From the NCBI GenBank assembly GCA_000719025.1, contig JODP01000007.1:248001-312000 (forward strand): 64,000 bases of DNA, in the 5' to 3' direction. Shown here piece by piece: positions 8,228 through 16,367 of the stretch; positions within the stretch are counted from its first letter, which is position 1; each line of letters opens with the position of its first letter. Source of the DNA: Kineosporia aurantiaca JCM 3230 (GTDB lineage: Bacteria; Actinomycetota; Actinomycetes; Actinomycetales; Kineosporiaceae). The position numbers and the translations under genes were made by a program. The notes under the pieces were generated by a model, which was given only the letters and a program-made list of their open reading frames with translations, made no database searches and was not told where the DNA came from.

Positions 8228-10107
8228 GACTCTCCCCGCGCAGGCGTGGCCCCGACCCGCTCGAGATCGTCCTCAATTCGCCAGCAAGCCACCCGCCGGC
8301 CGCGGGCGTCGGTCTGCAGTACGGGTTCTTCGGCCCGGCAGTGGTCGTCCGCGAAGGGGCAGCGCGGGGCGAACGAGCATCCGGTGGGCAGGGTTTCGCT
8401 GAGGTCCGGTGGACGGCCGGGGATGACGGCCAGGGGGAGGTCCAGGTCGGACTCCATGTCCGGGACAGCGGCGACCAGCGCCCGGGTGTAGGGGTGACGC
8501 GCGTCGTGGGCCAGGTCGGCGGCCGGCAGGTCCTCGACCAGCTGACCGGCGTACATCACCAGCACCCGGTCACAGACCTCACCGACCACCGTGACGTCGT
8601 GACTGATCAGGATCAGGGCCACGTCGTCGGCCCGGCGGATCTCCTCGAGCAGGTCCAGCACCTGCTGCTGGACGGTGACGTCGAGGGCGGTGGTCGGTTC
8701 GTCGGCGACGATCAGGGCGGGCGAGCCCATCAGGCCCATCCCGATCATCGCGCGTTGCCGCATACCGCCGGAGAACTCGTGCGGGTACTGCCCGGCCCGG
8801 CGGCCGGGTTCGGGGATCCGGACCGCGCCGAGCCGGTCGACCGCGCGCTCGTGCGCCTGCCCGCGGGTCATCCCCAGGTGGTGGCGGGCGATCTCGGCCA
8901 GCTGACGGCCGATCCGCCGGGTCGGGTTGAACGAGGTCATCGGATCCTGGAAGACCATGGCCAGGCTGGTCCCGAGGTCCTTCGCGGTGGCCTGGGCGAG
9001 GTCGGCGCCGAGCAGGCGCAGCCCGCCCGACTCCACCCGGGCCGCGTCCGGGGTCAGACGGGAGACCGCCAGCGCCGTCATCGATTTGCCGGACCCCGAC
9101 TCACCGACGATGCCGACCGCCTCACCCCGCCCGACGCTGAAGGTGATGCCGCGGACCGGCCGGACCTCTCCGTGCGGGGTCGGGATGGTCACCCGCAGAT
9201 CGACGACGTCCAGTACCGGTGTCGCGTCCGCATCGGGTGCCGGTGTCGGTGCCGTCGGAGCGGCCTTGGTGAACCGCACCGCCGGGCCGGTTCCCAGGGC
9301 CCCGGCGATCGTCTCGCCGAGGAGGTTGAAGGCCAGCCCGGCGATCAGCACCGCGGCCCCGGGGGCCAGGGCGGCGAGCGGGTTGATGTAGATCGACTGG
9401 ATCCCGTCGTAGAGCAGGCGGCCCCAGTCGTACCCGGGGGCCTGCACGCCCAGGCCCAGGAAGGACAGCCCGGCGAAGGCCAGGAGCGCGGAACCGGCTC
9501 CGATCGTCGCGTTCACCACCAGGGGCTCGGCGATGTTGGGCAGCACGTGCCGGAGCAGGATCCGGACCCGTCCGACCCCGGCGACCCGGGCGGCGCTGAT
9601 GTAGTCGCGGGCGGCCACCCCGGCCACCAGAGTCTGCACGATCCGGGCGAAACCGGGGGCGCCGGCGATCCCGATAGCCAGGGCCGCGGCGGTTGCGCCG
9701 ACCCCGAACACCACGGCGAAGAACAGGGCCAGCAGCAGACCCGGGAACGCGACGGCGAGGTTGACGGCGGCCGTGACCAGGCGCCCGGCCGGTGCCGAGC
9801 GGCCGCCGTCGAGCAGCATCGGGGCCGTGCCGAGGAGCAGCCCCAGCAGGACGGTGATCGCCGTCGCGGCCAGGGCGAGGGTGATGGACAGGCGGGAGGC
9901 GACCAGGACCCGGCCGAGGATGTCGCGGCCGAGAATGTCGGTGCCCGCCCAGTGGGCCGCCGAGGGTCCGGTCCCCATCCGGGCGGTGTCCACCGCCTCG
10001 GCCCGGTCGCCCCAGATCAGCGGCCCGAAGGCGGCCAGCAGCAGGAGGACGGCGACCAGCACCGCGGACGTGCGGCCGACCGGGCTACGCGGCAGCAGTT
10101 TTCGCAC
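8224..10107 (-). CDS. Fused peptide ABC transporter permease (DppC type) and ATPase (DppD type)
   Basis: One 627-residue chain joins two normally separate subunits. Residues 1-270 are a DppC-like permease with several membrane segments, the N-terminal GTDILGRD motif and the EAA-loop segment YISAARVAGVGRVRILLRHV. A Pro/Ala-rich linker (about 280-298) leads to an ABC ATPase with Walker A GESGSGKS (335-342), signature FSGGMRQR, Walker B LIVADE, and the C-terminal cysteine cluster (CSFAPRCPFADDHC) typical of OppD/DppD, thought to bind an iron-sulfur cluster. GTG at 10107 lies 3 nt after the upstream permease stop. The linker reads through without stops or frame change, so this looks like a genuine fusion. 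Confidence 0.92.
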   Translation of the reverse strand: MRKLLPRSPVGRTSAVLVAVLLLLAAFGPLIWGDRAEAVDTARMGTGPSAAHWAGTDILGRDILGRVLVASRLSITLALAATAITVLLGLLLGTAPMLLDGGRSAPAGRLVTAAVNLAVAFPGLLLALFFAVVFGVGATAAALAIGIAGAPGFARIVQTLVAGVAARDYISAARVAGVGRVRILLRHVLPNIAEPLVVNATIGAGSALLAFAGLSFLGLGVQAPGYDWGRLLYDGIQSIYINPLAALAPGAAVLIAGLAFNLLGETIAGALGTGPAVRFTKAAPTAPTPAPDADATPVLDVVDLRVTIPTPHGEVRPVRGITFSVGRGEAVGIVGESGSGKSMTALAVSRLTPDAARVESGGLRLLGADLAQATAKDLGTSLAMVFQDPMTSFNPTRRIGRQLAEIARHHLGMTRGQAHERAVDRLGAVRIPEPGRRAGQYPHEFSGGMRQRAMIGMGLMGSPALIVADEPTTALDVTVQQQVLDLLEEIRRADDVALILISHDVTVVGEVCDRVLVMYAGQLVEDLPAADLAHDARHPYTRALVAAVPDMESDLDLPLAVIPGRPPDLSETLPTGCSFAPRCPFADDHCRAEEPVLQTDARGRRVACWRIEDDLERVGATPARGES

Positions 10108-10110
10108 GGC

Positions 10111-11136
10111 TCAGTCCTCCCGGATCACGGAGCGCGGGTCGAGCAGGGCCAGGGCGACATCGACCAGGGTGTTGATCAGGAGCACGCCGGCCCCGTAGAC
10201 GAGCACGATCATCTGGACCATCGGGTAGTCCTTGTCCTGGATCGACTGGACGATGGTGCCGCCCAGACCGGGCCAGGCGAAGACGTTCTCGACCAGCACG
10301 GTGCCGGCCACCATGGAGCCCAGGATCAGCCCGGCCAGGGTCAGGGCGGCGGTGAGGGCGTTGGGCAGGGCGTGCCCGAGGTACACCACCCGGTCCGGGA
10401 GCCGTTTGGCCCGGGCGGTGCGGATGTAGTCGGCCTCCAGCACGGTCACCATCTCGACCCGGATCACCCGGGCCAGGATCGCCGCCGGGCCGATCGCCAG
10501 TGAGAGCACCGGAAGGACGTAGGAGGTGGCGCCGGTGCTGCCGGCCACCGGCAGCCAGCCGAGCCGCACCCCGAACAGGTAGACCAGGCCGACCCCGAGC
10601 AGGAAGTCGGGGATCGTGCCGAGGACGACGCTGACCGTCCCGAACCCGAGCTCGGTCCGCCGGCCGTGCCCGCGCCGGGTGGCGACCCCGGTCAGGACCC
10701 CGGCCGGGACCGCCAGCAGGACGGCCAGGGCGAAGGCCAGGCCGGCCAGGGCCAGGGTGGGGGGCAGGCGCTGGGAAATGGTCTGGGAGACCGGTAACTG
10801 GGTGATCAGCGACGTCCCCAGATCCCCGTGGGTCAGGCCCCCGACGTAGTGCCAGTACTGCACCGGCAGCGGGTCGTTCAGGCCCAGGGACTCGCGCTGG
10901 GCGGCGACCAGCGCGGCCGGTGCGGTCGGCCCGAAGGCCGCCCGCACCGGATCGCCCGGGATCAGGTGGATCATCGCGAACGTGGCCGTGATCAGGGCCC
11001 ACAGCGAGATCAGCAGGCGGCCCAGACGCCGCAGGGCGAACCGTGCCCAGGGGCCGCCGGGGAGGGTCAGGGCGGTCCGGCCGATGATTGAGGACGCCGG
11101 TGGGCTCACCGACCCGGTGGTGAACGGGACCGTCAT
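10111..11136 (-). CDS. Peptide ABC transporter permease (DppB type)
   Basis: A 341-residue inner-membrane permease. After a 30-residue N-terminal tail it shows the DppB/OppB pattern: first membrane helix RLGRLLISLWALITATFAMI, HLIPGDPVR, periplasmic-loop LGLNDPLPVQYWHYV and GDLGTSL, then multiple helices with the EAA-loop segment EADYIRTARAKRLPDRVVYLG. It starts directly against the stop of the binding-protein gene, with no spacer. It pairs with the DppC half of the downstream fusion to form the channel. Confidence 0.93.
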   Translation of the reverse strand: MTVPFTTGSVSPPASSIIGRTALTLPGGPWARFALRRLGRLLISLWALITATFAMIHLIPGDPVRAAFGPTAPAALVAAQRESLGLNDPLPVQYWHYVGGLTHGDLGTSLITQLPVSQTISQRLPPTLALAGLAFALAVLLAVPAGVLTGVATRRGHGRRTELGFGTVSVVLGTIPDFLLGVGLVYLFGVRLGWLPVAGSTGATSYVLPVLSLAIGPAAILARVIRVEMVTVLEADYIRTARAKRLPDRVVYLGHALPNALTAALTLAGLILGSMVAGTVLVENVFAWPGLGGTIVQSIQDKDYPMVQMIVLVYGAGVLLINTLVDVALALLDPRSVIRED

Positions 11137-12684
11137 CTACTTGGCCAGCATCCGGATGCTGGTGGGCACGAGCTGGCCCGGCGTGGCGAACTCGGCTCCG
11201 GCGCCGTAGGTCTTGGTCTGCTCGACCGCGAACGGGACGATGTCGGCCGCACTCATCAGCGCCGACTCGGCCGTCAGCCAGGCGGGGCAACTGTCGCTGC
11301 CGTCCAGCTTGGCGGCTGCGGCGGCGCCGGCCTCGTAGTCGGCGTTGCTGATGCCCGCGAAGTTGGTGCCCTCCGGTGCGGCCGGGCCGGACAGGAACGG
11401 GACCAGCTGGTCGGGGGCACTGACGTTGAGCGGGACCCAGGCGATGTCCCAGTCGCCGCTGCCGAAGATGGTCTGCTGGACCGCGGTGCCGCTCTGCCCC
11501 TTGGCCTTCACGTCGATGCCCGCGGCCTTCCACTGCTGCACTGCGAGTTCGGCCGCAGCGGCGACCGCGGTGCCGCCGCTGTTGTCGTAGACGAAGCTGA
11601 GCTGGGTGATCCCGGCCGCGGCGAAGGCGGTCTTGGCGGCGGCCGGGTCATAGGCCGGCAGCTTGCCGGTGACCGAGTTGCCGGGGCAGGCGGCCGGTTG
11701 GCTGACCGCCAGAGAAGTGGCCGGGCCACCGTTGCCGGCGGTCAGCACCTGGGCCAGCTGGGTCAGGTTGAGGGCCTGGGTCAGGGCCTTGCGCACGGCC
11801 GGATCGGCGGTCCGGTGGCCCTGGCCGTGGTTGTACCACTGCTCGCCGGACAGGCCGGGGGTCGAGGCGCTGAACAGCTTGGCCGCGTCGAGCCGCTTGG
11901 TGTCCGGCCCGGAGACGACGGAGGCGTTGAGGCCGCCGGACAGCAGCAGGTTCGCCGCGGTGCCGGGGTTCTGTACGATCTTCATCACGATGGTGTCGGG
12001 CATCCCGGCCACCGCGGTGCTCGCCCCGTCCGGGCCCCAGGTGTAGCCCTCCCGGATCCGGTAGGTGTACTGGCTGCCGGGCACGGCCTGGGTCAGCTCG
12101 TACGGTCCGGTCCCGGCGCTGGTGGCGGCCAGGGACTTGCGGTCCTGCAGCCCGGACCGGCACACGATCGGCAGGTTGGCCAGGCCGTTGAGGACGAACG
12201 GGCTGCCGGCACTGAGTTTCAGCGTCACCGTCCCGGTCTGGTCGTCGGCCTTCGCGGTGGCCCCGGCCGGGTAGAACACCCCGAGGAAGGGGCTCTTGTT
12301 CTTCGGGTCGCCCACGTAGGTGAGATTGTCGGCGACGTCGGTGGCGGTCAGCGGGCTGCCGTCGGAGCAGGTGACGCCCGGCTTGAGGGTGAGCGACACC
12401 GAGGTGCCGGCGGCTTCCCACTTCGAGGCCAGAGCGGGAAGGATCTTCCCGGACTTCGGGTCCACGGACAGCAGGCGGTCGTAGGCGAGCTGGCTGATCT
12501 CGAACAGGGCGGTGCCCGCGCTGGAGAGCGGGTCCAGATTGCCCGGATCGGTGCTGAGCGCCATCGTGAACGTACCGCCGTCCACAATTCGGCCGGAACT
12601 GCTTCCCCCGGAGGAGCTTCCACCGCATCCGGCGACGAGCACGGTGGCGGTGGCGAGAACGGCGACGGCGGCGGTGCTTCTCAT
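11137..12684 (-). CDS. Peptide-binding lipoprotein of the ABC importer (SBP family 5)
   Basis: A 515-residue extracellular solute-binding protein. The N-terminus has a short hydrophobic stretch and lipobox LVAGC with the lipidation cysteine at C20, then a Gly/Ser linker. The mature part shows the family-5 pattern: FTMALSTDPGNLDPL near the start, then SWEAxG-like KWEAAGTSVSLTLKPGVTCSDG, and later the VRKALTQALN segment. Family 5 members mostly bind oligopeptides or dipeptides, sometimes nickel or sugars; the neighbouring peptidases favour peptides. ATG at 12684 overlaps the upstream hydrolase stop. The ligand cannot be read from the sequence. Confidence 0.92.
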   Translation of the reverse strand: MRSTAAVAVLATATVLVAGCGGSSSGGSSSGRIVDGGTFTMALSTDPGNLDPLSSAGTALFEISQLAYDRLLSVDPKSGKILPALASKWEAAGTSVSLTLKPGVTCSDGSPLTATDVADNLTYVGDPKNKSPFLGVFYPAGATAKADDQTGTVTLKLSAGSPFVLNGLANLPIVCRSGLQDRKSLAATSAGTGPYELTQAVPGSQYTYRIREGYTWGPDGASTAVAGMPDTIVMKIVQNPGTAANLLLSGGLNASVVSGPDTKRLDAAKLFSASTPGLSGEQWYNHGQGHRTADPAVRKALTQALNLTQLAQVLTAGNGGPATSLAVSQPAACPGNSVTGKLPAYDPAAAKTAFAAAGITQLSFVYDNSGGTAVAAAAELAVQQWKAAGIDVKAKGQSGTAVQQTIFGSGDWDIAWVPLNVSAPDQLVPFLSGPAAPEGTNFAGISNADYEAGAAAAAKLDGSDSCPAWLTAESALMSAADIVPFAVEQTKTYGAGAEFATPGQLVPTSIRMLAK

Positions 12685-14084
12685 CGGGAGGCCTCCTGGC
12701 TGGTCGCTCGCCGGACCGCGCGTCCGACGTGCAGGTAGAGCGCGTGGCCGGTGCCGTCGTCCCCGAGGAAGACGTGCGGCATGTACATCCCCTGGATCGG
12801 CTCGGCCGGGATCAGGCTGCCGTCCCGGTAGGCGAGCATCTCCCGTCGTTCGGTCTGTTCACCGAGTTCGGCCAGGAGCCCGTGCGGCTTCTGCTCCAGC
12901 CAGATCCGGCCGTCGTCCTCCTGGGTCACGGTCAGGTCGTAGACCTGCGCGGAATAGGTTCCGGTGTAACGCGTTGCGTCGATCCGGGCGGCCTCGGCGG
13001 GCGGGGCGGGCAGCTCCGGCAGAGTGACGCCGGCCAGTTCGGCGAGGATGTGGGTGAACAGGGCCCGGTGCAGCCCGAGCGCGTCACCCCCGTTGGTCAG
13101 CAGCGCCACCGCCACGCCGGTGCCGGGCACCATCCGCAGGAACGCGGACTGCCCGATGGTGTTGCCGTCGTGCCCGATCAACGGGGTCCCGGGCAGGTCG
13201 AAACGCTCGAACCCGAGCCCCCAGGAGGTGCCCATCAGGCCGAGATCCGGCACCTTGACCTGCTTCTGCTGCATCCGGGCCGCGGTTCCGGGGGCCAGCA
13301 CCGGGGTGCCGTCGGCTGCGCGGCCGTCCTCGAGCTGCATCCGGGCGAAGGCGATCAGGTCGGCCGCCCGCATCGACAGCATCGACCCGGCCGGGGAGTT
13401 GGACCGGGCCATCGCCCAGAACGGGGCCGGGTGGTAGCCGGCCCCGGGCTCGACCTCGATGTGCCCGACCGCGGTCCGGAACAGCAGCGCCTCGTACGGG
13501 CTGGCCGCAACGTGTTTCAGGCCCAGCGGCGCGAACAGGTGATCGCGCAGGCACTGGTCGTACGTCTTCTCCCGCAGCACCTCGACCAGGCGGCCGAGCA
13601 CGCAGTAACCGGCGTTGTTGTAGGAGAACTGCTCGCCCGGCGGAAACAGCTGCGGCACGTCGGCCAGGACGCCGAGGAACTTCTCCACACAGTCGTCCCC
13701 GACGCCGGTGTCGGTGAAGACGTCACCCTCGAAACCGGCGGTGTGCTCGAGTAACTGGTGCACGGTGATCGCGGCCGCGGCGCCCTCGTCGGCGAGCGCG
13801 AACTCCGGCAGGTACTGCCGTACGGGCGCGTCCAGGTCCACCCGGCCCTCGTCGGCCAGTTGGAGGACCAGCGTCGCGGTCCAGAGCTTGGTGATCGAGC
13901 CGATCTGGAACAGCGAGTCGGTGGTTACCGCGACCTCGGTGTCCCGGCTGAGGACGCCGTGGGCGGCCTCGCCGACCTCGCCCTCGGCGAGGATCGCCAC
14001 GGTCGCGCCGGGTACCTGGAACTGGGTTGCGAGCCGGGGCAACTGTTCCGCGACCCACGCATTCACCTCGTGACGAGTGCTCAT
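12681..14084 (-). CDS. Beta-lactamase-fold serine hydrolase (class C / D-aminopeptidase-like)
   Basis: A 467-residue serine hydrolase of the DD-peptidase/class C beta-lactamase/D-aminopeptidase group: SITK (S63, K66), YNN (Y155, N157) and HDG (H305), followed by a C-terminal beta domain from about residue 360. No signal peptide is visible, so it is probably cytoplasmic. It is clearly paralogous to the second half of the fusion protein at 3576-7454 (shared FQIGSITK, HTAGF/HTSGI, DVFTDTG/DIFTDTG, GDDC and GHDG segments). The family often cleaves next to D-residues, which suits the operon. ATG at 14084 is preferred over TTG at 14090 because a -10-like TAGTCT lies 8 nt upstream. First gene of the operon. 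Confidence 0.88.
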   Translation of the reverse strand: MSTRHEVNAWVAEQLPRLATQFQVPGATVAILAEGEVGEAAHGVLSRDTEVAVTTDSLFQIGSITKLWTATLVLQLADEGRVDLDAPVRQYLPEFALADEGAAAAITVHQLLEHTAGFEGDVFTDTGVGDDCVEKFLGVLADVPQLFPPGEQFSYNNAGYCVLGRLVEVLREKTYDQCLRDHLFAPLGLKHVAASPYEALLFRTAVGHIEVEPGAGYHPAPFWAMARSNSPAGSMLSMRAADLIAFARMQLEDGRAADGTPVLAPGTAARMQQKQVKVPDLGLMGTSWGLGFERFDLPGTPLIGHDGNTIGQSAFLRMVPGTGVAVALLTNGGDALGLHRALFTHILAELAGVTLPELPAPPAEAARIDATRYTGTYSAQVYDLTVTQEDDGRIWLEQKPHGLLAELGEQTERREMLAYRDGSLIPAEPIQGMYMPHVFLGDDGTGHALYLHVGRAVRRATSQEASR

Positions 14085-14098
14085 GCTCAAACAGACTA
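14085..14098 (-). promoter_or_regulatory. Putative promoter -10 for the D-peptide operon
   Basis: TAGTCT occupies 14098-14093, 8 nt before the ATG at 14084. This matches the TANNNT pattern seen before many starts in this window and predicts a transcript with almost no leader. No Shine-Dalgarno sequence is present. Confidence 0.5.
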
Positions 14099-14101
14099 AG
14101 A

Positions 14102-14144
14102 ACGGGAGATGTCACCGCGTTCGTGCGCGGCGACAATCTCCCGT
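14102..14144. promoter_or_regulatory. 43-bp inverted repeat: operator candidate or terminator
   Basis: Arms of 18 and 19 nt (ACGGGAGAT...CCGCG and its near-perfect complement) flank a 6-nt loop. It lies just upstream of the operon's predicted -10 and would cover the -35 region, which suggests a regulator-binding site. It also lies 47 nt downstream of the oligopeptidase B stop and is followed on the minus strand by a T-rich stretch, so a terminator function for that gene is equally possible. Confidence 0.55.
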
Positions 14145-14190
14145 CCGTAATCTGTCCGCTCGTACCAAGGTCTGTGTCGAGCGTGTGACC

Positions 14191-16260
14191 TCAGTCCTGC
14201 GGCAGGGCCCGCTCCAGGATCCAGGCGTAGATCATCGCCTCGTCCTTCCAGGAGTCGTAACGCCCGGACGGCCCGGAGTGCCCGGCGCCCATCTCCACCT
14301 TCATCACGATCTGGTGCGGGCCGGTGTTGTGCTCACGCAGCTTCTGCACCCACTTGGCCGGCTCCCAGTAGCTCACCCGCGGGTCGTTCAGCCCGGCGGT
14401 GACCAGCATTTCGGGGTAGGCCGCGTCGGCCACGTTGTCGTAGGGGGAGTAGCCCTTGAGCACGTGGTAGAACTTCTCCTCCTCCGGGCTGCCCCACTCC
14501 TCGTACTCGTGCACGGTCAGCGGCAGCGACGGGTCGAGCATGGTGGTGAGCACATCGACGAACGGCACCTCGGCGATCACCCCGGCGAACAGGTCCGGGC
14601 GCAGGTTGGTGATCGCGCCCATCAGCAGGCCGCCCGCACTGCCGCCGCGCGCGATCAGCTGACCGGGCGAGGTGTAGCCCTCGGCCACCAGGTGGTCGGC
14701 CGCGGCGACGAAGTCGGTGAAGGTGTTCGGCTTCTTCTCGAACTTGCCGTCCTCGTACCAGAGCCGGCCCAGGTCGCCGCCGCCCCGCACGTGCGCAATG
14801 GCGAAGACGAAGCCGCGGTCGAGCAGGCTGAGGCGGAAGGAGGAGAAGTACGGGTCGGTCGAGATCTCGTAGGCGCCGTAGCCGTACAGCAGCGCCGGGC
14901 CGCCGTTCTTGGGCCGGTCGGAGCGGTAGACCAGCGAGATCGGGACCTCGACCCCGTCGGCCGCCTTGGCCCAGACCCGCTCGGTCGTGTACACCGTCGG
15001 GTCGTAGCCGCCGAGCACCGGCTGCTGCTTGAGCAGCGTGCGCTCGCCGGTGGCCAGGTCGTACTCGTAGACCGAGCGCGGGGTGACCAGCGAGGTGTAG
15101 GAGTAGCGCACCAAGTGGGTGTCGAACTCGGCGTTGCCGCCGGCGCCGGCCGTGTAGACCGTCTCGGGCTGCTCCATCACCGAGTGGGTACCGGTGGCCA
15201 GGTCGTACAGCGCGATCCGGGCGGTGCCCTCGGCCCGCTCGGACAGGATCAGGTGCCCGGCCATCGTCTCGGCGCCGTCCAGCTTCACGTCCGGCCGGTG
15301 CCCGATGACTTCCTGCCAGTGCTCCCGCCCGGGGGTGGCGGCCGGGGCGACCATCAGCTTGAAGTTCGGTGAGTCCTCGTTGGTGACCACGTAGAACTCG
15401 TCGCGGGTCTCGTCCCGGTAGTGCGAGAGGTGGTACTCCACCCCCTGCCGGCGCGGCTCCACCACGGTGAACTCACCGGTCGGGTCGTCCGCCCGCAGGA
15501 TCCAGGTCTCGCTGGTCAGCGAGCTGCCCAGGGAGATGACCAGGTAGTCCTCGGTCTTCGAGCCGCCGACGCCGACGAAGAACCGCTCGTCGTCCTCCTG
15601 GAAGACCTTCACGTCCTGGTCGGCCGGGGTGCCCAGCACGTGCCGCCAGACCTGGTAGGGCCGCTTGGCCTCGTCCTGCCGGGTGTAGAAGAGCACGCTG
15701 CCGTCCTGGTTCCAGGTGGCGCCGTAGTACACGTCCTCGATCACGTCGTCCAGATCGGTGTCCGTGGCCAGGTCGCGCACCCGCAGGGTGAACGTCTCGC
15801 TGCCGGTCAGGTCGGTGGAGTAGGCCAGCCGATTGGCCGAGTGGGCCACCGAGAACGCCCCGAGGGCGAAGAACTCGGCGTCTCCCGCGACCTCGTTCTG
15901 GTCGAGCAGCACGACCTCCTCACCGCCCGGCTGCCCGTCCACGTCCACCTTGCGGCAGCTGATGCCGTACTGCCGGCCCTCCTCGGTGCGGCTGTAGTAC
16001 CACCAGCCGTGCTTGCGCACCGGCACCGACAGGTCGGTCTCCTGGATCCGGGAACGGAACTCCTCGAACAGGTCGCCCTGGAGTTGCTCGGTTCCGCCCA
16101 GGTAGGTCTTCAGGTGCGCGTTCTCCGCCTCGAGCAGCGCGATCACCTCGGGGTCGGACTTCTCGCGCAGCCAGAACCAGTCGTCGGTGCGCTCGTCACC
16201 GTGCTTGCTCAGGACGGTCGGGCGTTTCTCGGCCACGGGGGCGCTGGTCTGCTCAGTCAC
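14191..16260 (-). CDS. ptrB: Oligopeptidase B / prolyl oligopeptidase family (S9A)
   Basis: About 689 residues, the usual length of oligopeptidase B. An N-terminal KHGDERTDDWFWLREK segment is the typical start of the propeller domain. The C-terminal hydrolase domain carries YGYGAYEIS, AHVRGGGDLGR, the nucleophile motif GGSAGG and a terminal GAGHSGPSGRY with the catalytic histidine. Oligopeptidase B cuts short peptides after basic residues in the cytoplasm. GTG at 16260 is chosen because homology begins shortly after it; GTG at 16299 is also in frame. It is separated from the downstream operon by a 106-bp gap containing a large inverted repeat, so it is probably transcribed separately. Confidence 0.9.
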   Translation of the reverse strand: MTEQTSAPVAEKRPTVLSKHGDERTDDWFWLREKSDPEVIALLEAENAHLKTYLGGTEQLQGDLFEEFRSRIQETDLSVPVRKHGWWYYSRTEEGRQYGISCRKVDVDGQPGGEEVVLLDQNEVAGDAEFFALGAFSVAHSANRLAYSTDLTGSETFTLRVRDLATDTDLDDVIEDVYYGATWNQDGSVLFYTRQDEAKRPYQVWRHVLGTPADQDVKVFQEDDERFFVGVGGSKTEDYLVISLGSSLTSETWILRADDPTGEFTVVEPRRQGVEYHLSHYRDETRDEFYVVTNEDSPNFKLMVAPAATPGREHWQEVIGHRPDVKLDGAETMAGHLILSERAEGTARIALYDLATGTHSVMEQPETVYTAGAGGNAEFDTHLVRYSYTSLVTPRSVYEYDLATGERTLLKQQPVLGGYDPTVYTTERVWAKAADGVEVPISLVYRSDRPKNGGPALLYGYGAYEISTDPYFSSFRLSLLDRGFVFAIAHVRGGGDLGRLWYEDGKFEKKPNTFTDFVAAADHLVAEGYTSPGQLIARGGSAGGLLMGAITNLRPDLFAGVIAEVPFVDVLTTMLDPSLPLTVHEYEEWGSPEEEKFYHVLKGYSPYDNVADAAYPEMLVTAGLNDPRVSYWEPAKWVQKLREHNTGPHQIVMKVEMGAGHSGPSGRYDSWKDEAMIYAWILERALPQD

Positions 16261-16355
16261 AGGGCCAGCTTGCCCCAAGGTCGCTCCACTCTCGACCACC
16301 GTTCGCGCAGAGCCGACCGCCCCCGGGTGGAGCCGGGTGACAGGAGGACAGGCGC

Positions 16356-16367
16356 TAGGTTGGATTG
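16356..16367 (+). promoter_or_regulatory. Leaderless promoter -10 (TAGGTT) of the ROK regulator
   Basis: TAGGTT ends 6 nt before GTG at 16368, placing transcription start at or next to the start codon. An AGGAGG-like stretch at 16342-16347 is too far away to act as ribosome-binding site. Confidence 0.55.

Noticed and set aside
8341..10503. A 720-codon plus-strand frame opposite the ABC transporter genes
   Set aside because: No recognisable domain; the opposite strand encodes conserved ABC motifs throughout.
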